From: Clostridia bacterium
GTDB taxonomy: Bacteria > Bacillota > Clostridia > Oscillospirales > Acutalibacteraceae
DNA length: 64,000 nucleotides
Direction of reading: 5' to 3'
NCBI GenBank assembly: GCA_017521925.1
Contig: JAFXBG010000009.1
Location: 1-64,000 of the forward strand
The position numbers and the translations under genes were made by a program. Below the pieces are notes generated by a model, which had not been told where the DNA came from, ran no database searches, and saw nothing but the letters and a program-made list of their open reading frames with translations. Below, piece by piece: positions 33,818-42,557 of the stretch. Each line of letters starts with the position of its first letter. Position 1 is the stretch's first letter.

Positions 33818-33853
33818 ATCATTTTTTCCTTTCTGATATTTAGTTTATATAAA

Positions 33854-34405
33854 TTAATTTAAAGCCTCATATTGCTCTTTAAGGTAACCTTCTATCCAAA
33901 GGATTACCTCAAATGTATCTAAAGGCACATCGCCTAAAGTTTCTCTGAGTTCTCTTGTGTCAACACTTACTTCGCCATTGACTAAAGTGTGTCGGAAAAG
34001 AAAATCTGTGTGGGGACTGCCCTGAATCAAAGTTGTTATTGATGCGGGAATGTCGCCCAGAGGGGTAAAGTCGATGTGATTTTTATTGAATATTGCTGTG
34101 ACCTCTGTGCCGTGATTTTCGGGATATTCGCTTTCGTGCCTAGACTCAATGTTAAAGCTGCCATCGGTCATTTCTGCCGCAAGCTTTAAAAGAGGAATTC
34201 CCATTCCTACAGACCTTGTGGTGCGGGTTGTTGTGAAAGGGTCGGTAACTGAAGCAACCATTTCCTTTTTCATACCGCAACCATTGTCGATAATCTTAAG
34301 TGTAAGCACGTTTTCTGTTTCAAGAAGCAGAATCTCAGTAAGTGTAGCACCGGCTTTTACTGAGTTCTTTGAAATATCCAGGATGTTAAGTGAAAGCTCT
34401 TTCAT
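33854..34405 (-). CDS. HATPase domain protein, histidine-kinase/anti-sigma-like (1)
   Basis: 183 residues. The GHKL ATPase fold shows LNILDISKNSVKAGAT (N-box), IIDNGCGMKKE (G1) and TTRTTRSVGMGIPLLKLAAE (G2-like ATP lid). There is no dimerisation or phospho-acceptor His, and no membrane helix, so it resembles a stand-alone kinase/anti-sigma ATPase. A C-terminal extension (about residues 120-183) is unrecognised. It sits in the hydrogenase operon beside the PHP gene with 2 bases between them. A sensory or protein-kinase role linked to the hydrogenase-like protein is inferred from context only. Confidence 0.75.
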   Translation of the reverse strand: MKELSLNILDISKNSVKAGATLTEILLLETENVLTLKIIDNGCGMKKEMVASVTDPFTTTRTTRSVGMGIPLLKLAAEMTDGSFNIESRHESEYPENHGTEVTAIFNKNHIDFTPLGDIPASITTLIQGSPHTDFLFRHTLVNGEVSVDTRELRETLGDVPLDTFEVILWIEGYLKEQYEALN

Positions 34406-34407
34406 AC

Positions 34408-35133
34408 TTACCTCAGTAGCTCAAATATTTTCCGCCTTACCAAATCAGAACTGTAAGGCTCGTCATCAATAAGAAAGTACTTGTTTTCGTCCCTCATATT
34501 CCATAGATAATGAGCATCAGAGGAAACTACACATTTTCTATCACCTAAGGGATAGTTTTTGCGGAGCTCTTCTTCCTTGCTACCATCGTTAAGCTCAAAA
34601 ACTTTAAAGCCTTTGATATCGGGAAAAGTTCCAAGTGTAGCGATAATTCCGTTTGCTTGTCTGTCAATGTGAGCGGGATAACAAACGGCGTTATACTTTT
34701 CTGCAAGTTTCGGACAATCATCAACGGAAACGGTAGTCGCATTTGAAAGCAAGTGCTTTTCTGTGCCTATTACCTCGTCGTTGCCGTTCATAATCATCTG
34801 TTCTCCGTAAACATCAACTCGGTTATCTATGAGGATTCGTTTTGATTGCAGGTCTTTGTCAAATTCAAGAGCAGTTTCTAAATTTTCAAAAAGAAAGATA
34901 ACATGTATATCTTCCATAGTTGTCAGTTCCATTCCGGCAATAGGAACGATGCCGTGACGTTTAGCTGCTTCGAAAAAACCCGGGCAGTTGCGAGTGGTGT
35001 TGTGGTCAGTAAGTGCTACCACGTTAAGACCGCAGAGTGTTGCCATACCTGCAATGTTGTTTGGTGTAGAGTCATCGTCACCGCAGGGTGAAAGACATGA
35101 GTGAACGTGTAAGTCGTAATAATACTTGTTCAT
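34408..35133 (-). CDS. PHP-domain phosphoesterase
   Basis: 241 residues. DLHVHSCLSPCGDDD, LTDHNTTRN, GMELTT, PAHIDR and VVSSDAHYLWN give the metal-binding His/Asp set of the PHP family. Members hydrolyse phosphoesters, such as histidinol phosphate or nucleotide 3',5'-bisphosphates; the substrate here is unknown. Its ATG overlaps the DRTGG gene by 4 bases (ATGA), so translation is coupled to that of the regulatory set. PHP genes in this position recur in clostridial hydrogenase loci, but no function has been established. Confidence 0.85.
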   Translation of the reverse strand: MNKYYYDLHVHSCLSPCGDDDSTPNNIAGMATLCGLNVVALTDHNTTRNCPGFFEAAKRHGIVPIAGMELTTMEDIHVIFLFENLETALEFDKDLQSKRILIDNRVDVYGEQMIMNGNDEVIGTEKHLLSNATTVSVDDCPKLAEKYNAVCYPAHIDRQANGIIATLGTFPDIKGFKVFELNDGSKEEELRKNYPLGDRKCVVSSDAHYLWNMRDENKYFLIDDEPYSSDLVRRKIFELLR

Positions 35134-35462
35134 ATTTTAAGCAAAGAGTAAAGCTTAAGAGCCGCCGAATATGATGACAAAGGAGTGGAAATTACATTGA
35201 TACCTTTAGCTTCGGCGGTTTCTTTGACACCTTCGTCAAGGGTTACACCTTCAGCAAGGATAATGCATGAGGTGTCCGTCAGAGTGGCAACGGCAATGGT
35301 ATTAACATTGGACATAATTGTTATCCAGGCATCTCCGCTTTTTGCTCTGCCCATTACCCAACTCAGAAGGTCGCCTATGTATACTCCTTCAATTTCACGG
35401 TCAGCTTCAGCAAGAACTACTGCTGAGAAGCTTCCTACGTTTAAAAGGTCATTTACAGTCAT
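35130..35462 (-). CDS. DRTGG-domain protein (1)
   Basis: 110 residues, a single DRTGG-like domain: VYIGDLLSWVMGRAKSGDAWI and TDTSCIILAEGVTLDEG. DRTGG domains are small dimerising modules also seen next to CBS domains and in phosphotransacetylase; they are thought to sense ligands. A paralog is at 37187-37540. The ATG at 35462 was chosen over one three codons upstream, because AAAGGATGAG then sits at normal distance. It overlaps the end of the hydrogenase-like gene. Confidence 0.75.
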   Translation of the reverse strand: MTVNDLLNVGSFSAVVLAEADREIEGVYIGDLLSWVMGRAKSGDAWITIMSNVNTIAVATLTDTSCIILAEGVTLDEGVKETAEAKGINVISTPLSSYSAALKLYSLLKI

Positions 35463-36744
35463 TACTCTCATCCTTTGATTTAAGTAAATCTAAAAGCTCG
35501 TCCCTGTGAGTTATAATACAGTCGTTTATGTCTGCATTGCCTCTTATGACATCTTCGGCAAATGCACGGCAGTTAGGAGCACCGCAGGAACCGCAGTCAA
35601 TACCCGGAAGAGTAGCCCTGAGCTTCTGAATCTCTGAAAGCATACGCATAGATTCACTTCGGCTTTCTGAAAGCCTTGAAATGGGATAATAGCTTGGTAC
35701 TTCATTAAATAAAAAGCTTTCGGGAACTGCCTGTTCATTTTCTTTTGAAATAAAGTTCTGGGATACGGGCAGATATCTTCTCAAGGTCTGGAGCTTTGCT
35801 TTTGCAATAAAAGGATTCTGCATAGTCAGTACGCCGCCTACACATCCGCCTGTACAGGCGTTAAGCTCTACAAATTCAAGCTCGGGGATGTTACCATTTT
35901 CTATCTGGTCAAGTACACGGTTGACATTTTCAATGCCGTCAGCAGCCAGATACGCTTCATTAAAGAGCGCCGTCGCTTCGCCGCCTGAACGTGCCCAACC
36001 GATGCCTACCATACCTGAATGCAGAATAGTTTTAATATCATCATTTCTGCTCATTGCATTAATGAGCTGGAAGTAAATATCGCTGATTGATACCACTACA
36101 TCAACCTGACTTTTGTAACTGCCGAAGCCGTTTTTGATATAACTTGCCTTGGCAGGACAGGGAGAAATAAAGCAAACGCCAATTTCCTCGTCCTTTAATT
36201 CGGGATGTTCTTTCTTAGCTTTTTCTCTTGCAAGATTTGCCGCAATCTCCATTGGAGGAAGCATTGGCATAATGTTGTCTGCAAGGGAAGGGTAGCGAAG
36301 GCATATAAGCCTTACAACTGCAGGACAAGCCGAACTTATTGTTGGTTTCTGAAGGTTTTTGTTCTTAAGGTAAATCCTGGTGTAAGCAGAAACCATCTCT
36401 GCTGCTGCGGATACCTCAAAAACATCGTCAAAACCGATATTCAAAAGTCCGTTCAGGATGTAGTCGACATCGTCCATATTTTCAAACTGACCGTAAAGGG
36501 TAGGGGCAGGAAGGGCAATTTTATATTTAAACTTGTCCATCTCGCTTAGTTTTGAAAGCTTTGCCTTTTTTGCCTTTTTGGGGCATACCCTAATACATTC
36601 ACCGCAGTCGATACACCGTTTTTCGTTGATAACGGCGTGACCGTCTTTAATGCGGATTGCTTCAGTAGGACAATGTCTTAAACAAGTGGTACAACCGATG
36701 CATTTACTTACATCCAAGAAAACTGAATGTTCATATTGATTCAT
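35449..36744 (-). CDS. [FeFe] hydrogenase-like protein with altered H-cluster motifs, putative sensor
   Basis: 431 residues. Two N-terminal [4Fe-4S] motifs (CIGCTTCLRHC, CIDCGECIRVC) lead to a hydrogenase large-subunit domain. The four Cys positions of the H-cluster appear kept (SSACP, SPCPAK, NACTGGC), but the surrounding catalytic motifs are not canonical: TSCxPxW has become SSACPAVV, MPC has become SPC, and CPGGC has become CTGGC. A C-terminal Cys cluster (GIDCGSCGAPNC) resembles RnfB/CO-dehydrogenase Fe-S domains. Similar proteins in Clostridia are regarded as sensory or uncharacterised hydrogenases. ATG at 36744 with AGAGGTG is preferred to a GTG at 36762. Its neighbours are HATPase and DRTGG genes. 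Confidence 0.8.
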   Translation of the reverse strand: MNQYEHSVFLDVSKCIGCTTCLRHCPTEAIRIKDGHAVINEKRCIDCGECIRVCPKKAKKAKLSKLSEMDKFKYKIALPAPTLYGQFENMDDVDYILNGLLNIGFDDVFEVSAAAEMVSAYTRIYLKNKNLQKPTISSACPAVVRLICLRYPSLADNIMPMLPPMEIAANLAREKAKKEHPELKDEEIGVCFISPCPAKASYIKNGFGSYKSQVDVVVSISDIYFQLINAMSRNDDIKTILHSGMVGIGWARSGGEATALFNEAYLAADGIENVNRVLDQIENGNIPELEFVELNACTGGCVGGVLTMQNPFIAKAKLQTLRRYLPVSQNFISKENEQAVPESFLFNEVPSYYPISRLSESRSESMRMLSEIQKLRATLPGIDCGSCGAPNCRAFAEDVIRGNADINDCIITHRDELLDLLKSKDESNDCK

Positions 36745-36767
36745 AAACGCACCTCTTTGCACCTTTA

Positions 36768-37190
36768 TCAGATATTTACTTTCATAGTAATAGTTGTGCC
36801 TTTGCCGACTTCTGACTCTATGTTCATATAGTCGGTGTATCTTTTCATATTTGGAAGTCCCATACCGGCGCCGAAACCTAAAGAGCGGATTGCGTCAGGA
36901 GCTGTTGAAAAGCCTTCCTGCATAGCCTGCTCGATATTGGGAATACCCGGGCCGTGGTCGGTAAGAACGATTATTACCTCGTCTTCGCTGACACTTACGT
37001 CAGCCTCACCGCCGCCTGCGTGTATTACCATATTGATTTCGCCTTCGTACATGGCAATGGAAACTCTCCTGATTGTTTCAGGGGAAATGCCAAGCTGCCT
37101 TAAGTGCTTTTTTATCTGGACGGAAGCCTGTCCCGCCGAGGTAAAATCGTCCCCGTCAACATCAAAATGGAATGTCAGTAAGTCGCTCAT
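36768..37190 (-). CDS. HATPase domain protein, RsbT/RsbW-like (2)
   Basis: 140 residues, a compact serine-kinase-type GHKL ATPase. ISPETIRRVSIAMYEGEINM is the N-box, LTDHGPGIPNIEQAMQEGF the G1 box, and RSLGFGAGMGLPNMKRY the G2 lid. This order is typical of RsbT/SpoIIAB anti-sigma kinases. No partner STAS or sigma factor is in the window. It overlaps the upstream DRTGG gene by 4 bases and ends 23 bases before the hydrogenase-like gene. Confidence 0.82.
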   Translation of the reverse strand: MSDLLTFHFDVDGDDFTSAGQASVQIKKHLRQLGISPETIRRVSIAMYEGEINMVIHAGGGEADVSVSEDEVIIVLTDHGPGIPNIEQAMQEGFSTAPDAIRSLGFGAGMGLPNMKRYTDYMNIESEVGKGTTITMKVNI

Positions 37191-37540
37191 GATTTAAGCT
37201 TGTTACCTACAAGTCCGTTTGTGTAAAGGATGCCGCAAGCATCATACATACGCTTTTTTGAGCTTAAAAGCACGATGCCGCTTTCCTTTGCAAGTTCTAT
37301 CATCTCAGGGGTTGGCAGCTTGGAACGAACCAAAACGATGCATACCATATCCATCATTTCAGCTGTTCTGATAACCTGAGAGTTTACAAGTCCTGTAAGC
37401 AAAACCGCCTGGTCTTTTACAAAAGCCAGAACATCGCTCATCATATCACTGCCGCAAGCAGAGTAAACATGGTTGCCGAGAAGTTCTTCGCCGCAAACGA
37501 CGTCTGCTTCAAGCAGTTCTTTAATCATACTGATTTTCAT
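37187..37540 (-). CDS. DRTGG-domain protein (2)
   Basis: 117 residues, a stand-alone DRTGG domain (GEELLGNHVYSACGSDMMSD; LTGLVNSQVIRTAEM). It is a paralog of the protein at 35130-35462. Together with its HATPase neighbour it seems to make one of two DRTGG/HATPase pairs in this operon. The ligand is unknown. Its start lies 26 bases after hydC. Confidence 0.75.
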   Translation of the reverse strand: MKISMIKELLEADVVCGEELLGNHVYSACGSDMMSDVLAFVKDQAVLLTGLVNSQVIRTAEMMDMVCIVLVRSKLPTPEMIELAKESGIVLLSSKKRMYDACGILYTNGLVGNKLKS

Positions 37541-37566
37541 ACAGATAATCCTTTTTATTTAAAGTG

Positions 37567-38064
37567 TTAGTCTGCGTACTTGTCAAGGATGCCCTGAACG
37601 TCATCTACAACAAGACGTCCGTAAACATCATCGTTAACTGTGAGAACAGGTGCAAGACCGCAAGCACCGATACAACGGCATGCTGTAAGTGAGAACTTAC
37701 CGTCTGCTGTACACTCTTCTGCACCGATACCTAAAAGCTCGCTGAACTTGTTCATAAGGTCGCCGGCGCCTTTAACGTAGCAAGCTGTACCGAGACATAT
37801 TGAAATGTTATACTTGCCCTTAGGAGAAAGAGAGAACTGAGAGTAGAAAGTAGATACTCCGTAAACTTCCTCCACAGGAACATTAAGTCCCTTGGCGATC
37901 ATTGTCTGAACCTCAATGGGAAGGTAGCCGTAGATTTCCTGAGCGCCCTGTAAAACAGGCATTACTGCACCGGGATCATCCTTGTGTGCTTCAATTACTT
38001 CCATGAGCTTTGCTTCCTGCTCCGGTGTGCCGGAGAAGGGTAATGTGCCGATTTTCTTTCGCAT
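37567..38064 (-). CDS. hydC: Bifurcating hydrogenase subunit HydC (NuoE-like)
   Basis: 165 residues with a helical N-terminus and a thioredoxin-like [2Fe-2S] domain: SICLGTACYVKGA and TACRCIGACGLAP supply the four Cys ligands of the NuoE family. YGVSTFYSQFSLSPKGKY is conserved across NuoE/HydC. It is the first gene of the operon, with GGGAGG before the ATG and a promoter carrying a Rex-like site upstream. HydB and HydA, its partners in the bifurcating complex, are the last two genes, about 4 kb away. Confidence 0.95.
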   Translation of the reverse strand: MRKKIGTLPFSGTPEQEAKLMEVIEAHKDDPGAVMPVLQGAQEIYGYLPIEVQTMIAKGLNVPVEEVYGVSTFYSQFSLSPKGKYNISICLGTACYVKGAGDLMNKFSELLGIGAEECTADGKFSLTACRCIGACGLAPVLTVNDDVYGRLVVDDVQGILDKYAD

Positions 38065-38131
38065 TTTTTATCCTCCCTGAATAAGAATATGGTATGTGTT
38101 TTATATCTGCGACTTTTCGTCGTATACATAC

Positions 38132-38166
38132 GTGTTAATTTTATCACAAACTTTTAGAAATGTCTA
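38132..38166 (-). promoter_or_regulatory. Hydrogenase operon promoter overlapped by a Rex-like operator
   Basis: On the minus strand TAGACA (38161-38166), 17 bases, TAAAAT (38138-38143). The 18-base site TTGTGATAAAATTAACAC (38132-38149) covers the -10 element and matches 11 of 14 defined positions of the clostridial Rex consensus TTGTTAA-N4-TTAACAA. Rex, an NADH/NAD sensor, is known to control fermentative and hydrogenase genes. The rex gene is not in the window. Confidence 0.55.
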
Positions 38167-38324
38167 CATTTCAGACTATGTTTTTTCAAAGAAAATTTGG
38201 AAAAATCGACATAATTTCAAGCATAAACGAAAAAAATAAGGGATTAAAGGAAATTTTATATTTTCTGTACAAAGAGCATTTTAAAAATTGCATTATTAAA
38301 GTAAGTGATTTTATCTTAAAAATA
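38167..38324. other. Gap between divergent hydC and alr promoters
   Basis: Part of the 347-base hydC-alr gap. It is AT-rich, with no supported gene. A short plus-strand open frame here has no ribosome binding site and was discarded. Confidence 0.5.
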
Positions 38325-38353
38325 TTGATTTATCTCTTGTTTGGTAATATAAT
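38325..38353 (+). promoter_or_regulatory. Promoter of the alr-polA operon
   Basis: TTGATT (38325-38330), 17 bases, TATAAT (38348-38353), with GGAGG at 38400-38404 before alr. Confidence 0.65.
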
Positions 38354-38411
38354 TAAAATAGGTAAATTTTGAGTATTGGCGATAAGCAGGCTTATTTAAC
38401 GGAGGATTATT

Positions 38412-39581
38412 ATGCATATACTTCGAAGAACCTGGGCAGAGGTAGACCTTACAGCTGCTGAGCATAATTTTAATATAATCAGAGAAAAAGCAAAGAACAG
38501 TAAAATCTGCTGTGTTGTAAAGGCAGATGGCTATGGTCACGGTGCCAAGGTGCTTTCAAGACTTTACGAGAATCTGGGAGCAGACTATCTGGCTGTTTCC
38601 AATATTGACGAAGCCGAGGAGCTTAGGGATTACGGCATCAGCCTGCCTATTCTCATTTTAGGCTACACACCTGTTGCTGATGCTAAAAGACTTTTGAAAT
38701 ATAATCTTACTCAGGCGGTGTACAGCCTTGATTTTGCAAAAGCATTGTCAGAAAAATGCAGTGAGCTTAAAGGTACTCTTAAAATTCATATAAAAATAGA
38801 CACAGGTATGAGTAGGATAGGCTTTATGTGCCAAAGTTTTCCCAGAGATAATTCTTCTATTGATGAAATTGTTGAGACCTGTTCCTTGAAAGGCCTTGAA
38901 GCAGAGGGTATTATGGCTCATTTCTCAGTTGCCGACGAAGGTGACCAGGGAAGAGAATATACAGAAAACCAACTTAAAAACTTTGACTGTACCGTAAATG
39001 CTCTTAAGGATAAGGGCATTGAGTTTGACATAATTCACCACGCAAATTCTGCGGGTACCGAGGTTTACGAAGATGCCCACAAATCTATGGTAAGAGCAGG
39101 AATTATTCTTTATGGACTTGCACCCTCACCAAAGCTTCAGGATGCTTTACCGTTACAGCCTGTTATGACTCTTAAAACTTCTGTAGCTTCTGTTAAAAAG
39201 ATTTACAAGGGTACGACAGTAAGCTACGGCAGAAGTTTTGAAGCAGAGAAAGATATGACCGTTGCAACGGTTACCATAGGTTACGCCGATGGTTATTTCA
39301 GAGATTTCTCAGGCAAAGGGTATATGCTTTTAAAAGGCAGAAAATGCAGGATTTTAGGCAGAGTCTGTATGGATCAGACCATAATTGACGTAAGTGATGT
39401 TGAAGATATAAAAATTGGCGATGAGGTAATAGTTTTTTCGGCTAAAGAGAGTCCCACGGTTGATGATCTTGCCTCATTTGCAGATACTATAAATTACGAG
39501 GTAGTCTGTGCGGTGTCTAAACGTGTGCCCAGATATTACCAGAAAAACGGACAGACAGTGGATGTGATGTATAAGCTATGA
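38412..39581 (+). CDS. alr: Alanine racemase
   Basis: 389 residues, PLP-dependent; supplies D-alanine for peptidoglycan. CVVKADGYGHGAK holds the PLP lysine (about residue 38), IKIDTGMSRIGF and HHANSAGT are conserved barrel motifs, and the C-terminal beta domain includes the Tyr/Met region RVCMDQTIIDVS. It is the first gene of a likely five-gene unit; polA starts within its stop codon (4-base overlap). Confidence 0.96.
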   Translation: MHILRRTWAEVDLTAAEHNFNIIREKAKNSKICCVVKADGYGHGAKVLSRLYENLGADYLAVSNIDEAEELRDYGISLPILILGYTPVADAKRLLKYNLTQAVYSLDFAKALSEKCSELKGTLKIHIKIDTGMSRIGFMCQSFPRDNSSIDEIVETCSLKGLEAEGIMAHFSVADEGDQGREYTENQLKNFDCTVNALKDKGIEFDIIHHANSAGTEVYEDAHKSMVRAGIILYGLAPSPKLQDALPLQPVMTLKTSVASVKKIYKGTTVSYGRSFEAEKDMTVATVTIGYADGYFRDFSGKGYMLLKGRKCRILGRVCMDQTIIDVSDVEDIKIGDEVIVFSAKESPTVDDLASFADTINYEVVCAVSKRVPRYYQKNGQTVDVMYKL

Positions 39582-42124
39582 AACTTTTAGCAGTAGACGG
39601 AAATTCAATAATGAACCGTGCATATTACGGCATAAGACCGCTGACTACAAAAGACGGTCAGTTTACCCATGCTATTTACGGTTTTCTTACAATGCTTCTT
39701 AAAATCAAAGCCGATACCAATCCCGATGCAGTGGCAATCGCCTTTGATTTGCATGCTCCCACATTCCGCCACAAGGCGTATTCGGGCTACAAAGCAACCC
39801 GAAAGGGTATGCCTGAAGAATTAAGATGTCAGGTTGAGCCTTTAAAGGAGCTTTTAAAGCTTTTGGGTTACAAGCTTGTGTCAACAGAGGGTTATGAAGC
39901 AGACGATATCCTAGGCACATTTGCCAAAAACAGCTTGCTTAAGAATTACGAGTGCGTTATTGCTACAGGAGACAGAGACTCTTTTCAGCTTATAAGCGAT
40001 TCTGTAAGTGTGCGTTTTGCCGCTACAAAGCAGGGTACACCTTCCGCAGAAATTTATGATAAGCAGAGAATAATGGATGAGTATGGAGTAGAGCCTCGCC
40101 AGCTTATTGATATAAAGGCTATTCAGGGCGATACTTCTGATAATATTCCCGGTGTTGCAGGCATTGGACCCAAGGGAGCAACTGACCTTATAAAACGTTT
40201 TGAAAATCTTGATAATATATACGAAAATATCGACACCCTTGATATTAAAGAGGGCGTAAGAAATAAGCTTAAGGCAGATAAGGAAAATGCCTATTTAAGC
40301 CGTATGCTGGGCGAGATTTTCTGTGATGTTCCCATAAATACCGATATCGAAAATTACAAGGTTGAGCTTGAAGACAAGGATGCTGCAGCAAGATATATGG
40401 CTTCCCTTGAGCTTTTCAAGCTTATTGAAAAAGTAGGTCTTCAGGATGCAGATACAACAGCAATTCCTGAGAAAGAATCGGTTAAAACAAAAGTTGTAGA
40501 AAACTACACAAAGGCTCCCATAGAATGTGTGATTGATGCCGAGTTTGAGGATGGCAAGGTAAAGAAAATCATTGCCGTAACCGAAGGAAAGGTGTATGTC
40601 AGCACAAATGAAGATGACCTTAATAATTTGCTGTCAGATAAAAAATTAAATAAAGTTGTTTACGACAGCAAGCCTTTATTTTCCTATGCAGATAAAAAAG
40701 GAATTGATGTTCAAAATATTGTTTTTGATGTTTCTTTGGCAGCTTATCTTTTAAGCCCTTCCTCAACAGACTATAGCATAGAAAGACTTTGTACCGAATA
40801 TAGCGTGGTTCTTCCTGAGCTTATTGGTGAAGGTGTAAGCAAGGAGCAGGCTGCCCACTGGGAAGTTTACCTTAAGCTTAAAAAGCAGATAGAAGAAAAA
40901 GAGCAGCTAAAGCTTCTTTGTGATATCGAGATTCCCCTGGCAAATGTGCTTGCAAGAATGGAAAATTTAGGATTTGCGGTGGACGCAAAGGGCATTGAAG
41001 ATTATGCTGTGGTTATATCCGAAAAGCTCAAAAATATGGAGCAGGAAATTTACAAAGAAGTAGGCTATGAATTTAATATAAATTCACCCAAACAGCTGGG
41101 TGAGGCTTTGTTTGTAAAGCTGGAGATTCCTACAGGCAAAAAGACCAAAAGCGGTTATTCTACCAGTGCTGATGTGCTTGATTCTCTAAAGGACAGTTAT
41201 CCCGTTGTTAAGCACGTTTTAGAGTACAGAACCTATGCGAAATTAAAGTCCACTTATTGTGACGGACTTTTAAAGGTGATTGCACCTGACGGCAGAATTC
41301 ATTCAAGCTTTAATCAGAAAGAAACCCGCACAGGCAGAATAAGCTCTACCGAACCAAACCTTCAGAATATCCCTGTTCGTACCGAGCTTGGCAGAGAACT
41401 GAGAAAGTTTTTTAAAGGTGCTGAGGGCTGTGTGTTGGTTGACGCTGATTATTCTCAGATAGAATTAAGAGTTCTTGCCGACATTGCCAATGATAGAGAA
41501 ATGATAAAGGCATTTACGGATAATGTTGATATCCACACGGTCACTGCTTCTCAGGTTTTTGCCTTGCCTTTGGATATGGTAAGCCCCATTCACCGAAGCC
41601 GTGCAAAGGCGGTTAACTTTGGCATTGTTTACGGAATAGGTGCCTATTCCTTAGCTAAAGATATCGGAGTTAGCAATAAAGAAGCAAAGGCATATATTGA
41701 TAATTATTTAAAGCATTACTCAGGTATTGACAGCTATATGAAAAATGTTATAGAGCGTGCCAAAAATGAGGGCTTTGTAGAAACAGTTTTCGGCAGACGC
41801 AGGTATCTCCCTGAGCTTACTGCGTCTAATCACATGACCCGTGCATTCGGTGAAAGAGTTGCCCGTAATATGCCCATTCAGGGTACAGCCGCAGACATTA
41901 TTAAAATTGCCATGATAAAGGTGGATAAACGTCTTAAAGCGGACGGTTTATCTGCAAGGCTTATACTTCAGGTTCACGACGAACTTATTGTAGAATGTCC
42001 TGAGTATGAGGCAATGCAGGTGGCTATGATTTTACAGGAAGAAATGGAAAGTGCAGTAAAACTTTCTGTGCCTTTGGTGGCAGAAGCTTCGGTAGGCAAA
42101 ACCTGGTATGATGCAAAGGGGTAA
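39578..42124 (+). CDS. polA: DNA polymerase I
   Basis: 848 residues, for gap filling and primer removal. The N-terminal 5'-3' exonuclease/flap domain (residues 1-290) has AVDGNSIMNRAYYG, EADDILGT, GDRDSFQL and GDTSDNIPGVAGIG. A middle 3'-5' exonuclease-like domain (about 305-480) shows little of the canonical motif set, as in Bacillus Pol I, so proofreading is doubtful. The family A polymerase domain has DADYSQIELRVLA (motif A), RSRAKAVNFGIVYGIGAYSL (motif B) and QVHDELIVE (motif C). It overlaps alr, and a phosphatase gene follows after 4 bases. Confidence 0.97.
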   Translation: MKLLAVDGNSIMNRAYYGIRPLTTKDGQFTHAIYGFLTMLLKIKADTNPDAVAIAFDLHAPTFRHKAYSGYKATRKGMPEELRCQVEPLKELLKLLGYKLVSTEGYEADDILGTFAKNSLLKNYECVIATGDRDSFQLISDSVSVRFAATKQGTPSAEIYDKQRIMDEYGVEPRQLIDIKAIQGDTSDNIPGVAGIGPKGATDLIKRFENLDNIYENIDTLDIKEGVRNKLKADKENAYLSRMLGEIFCDVPINTDIENYKVELEDKDAAARYMASLELFKLIEKVGLQDADTTAIPEKESVKTKVVENYTKAPIECVIDAEFEDGKVKKIIAVTEGKVYVSTNEDDLNNLLSDKKLNKVVYDSKPLFSYADKKGIDVQNIVFDVSLAAYLLSPSSTDYSIERLCTEYSVVLPELIGEGVSKEQAAHWEVYLKLKKQIEEKEQLKLLCDIEIPLANVLARMENLGFAVDAKGIEDYAVVISEKLKNMEQEIYKEVGYEFNINSPKQLGEALFVKLEIPTGKKTKSGYSTSADVLDSLKDSYPVVKHVLEYRTYAKLKSTYCDGLLKVIAPDGRIHSSFNQKETRTGRISSTEPNLQNIPVRTELGRELRKFFKGAEGCVLVDADYSQIELRVLADIANDREMIKAFTDNVDIHTVTASQVFALPLDMVSPIHRSRAKAVNFGIVYGIGAYSLAKDIGVSNKEAKAYIDNYLKHYSGIDSYMKNVIERAKNEGFVETVFGRRRYLPELTASNHMTRAFGERVARNMPIQGTAADIIKIAMIKVDKRLKADGLSARLILQVHDELIVECPEYEAMQVAMILQEEMESAVKLSVPLVAEASVGKTWYDAKG

Positions 42125-42128
42125 TAAA

Positions 42129-42557
42129 ATGAAGAGAGTTCTATTTGTATGCACAGGCAACACCTGCCGAAGCCCTATGGCAGAGCTTATTTTCAACACA
42201 AAAGCAAGGGAAAAGGGCATAAAAGCCCAGGCTCAGAGTGCAGGACTTTGCACAATTGAAGGCTTGCCTATTCACGAAAATTCCTGCGAAGCTTTAAAGG
42301 AAATCGGGATTGAGTCTGATTTTTTCAGTTCAGCGGATATTTATGACCTTGATTTGGGAAAGTTCGACCTTATATGTGGTATGACTGCTGAGCATATTGA
42401 TGAGCTTAAGTCAATGGGAATTCCTGAGAATAAGCTCAGACTTTTAAATGCAGATAATGGTGGTGTAGCTGACCCTTATGGCGGTAATTTAAGCACATAT
42501 AAGCTTTGCCGTGATACCCTTATCAAAAATATTGAAGAGATTATTTCAGAGCTATGA
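42129..42557 (+). CDS. Low-molecular-weight protein-tyrosine phosphatase
   Basis: 142 residues. VCTGNTCRSPMAE near the N-terminus is the CX5R phosphate-binding loop, and VADPYGG carries the general-acid Asp. In Firmicutes these enzymes dephosphorylate tyrosine kinases of capsule systems, or phosphoarginine (the YwlE type). The Thr in the CTGNTCRS loop is typical of the arginine-phosphatase group, so a YwlE-like role is plausible. ATG at 42129 follows AAGGGG; the next gene overlaps by 4 bases. Confidence 0.87.
   Translation: MKRVLFVCTGNTCRSPMAELIFNTKAREKGIKAQAQSAGLCTIEGLPIHENSCEALKEIGIESDFFSSADIYDLDLGKFDLICGMTAEHIDELKSMGIPENKLRLLNADNGGVADPYGGNLSTYKLCRDTLIKNIEEIISEL

Noticed and set aside
38160..38372. 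A 70-codon plus-strand frame between hydC and alr
   Set aside because: No ribosome binding site, AT-driven composition, and it overlaps both the hydC promoter and the alr promoter.
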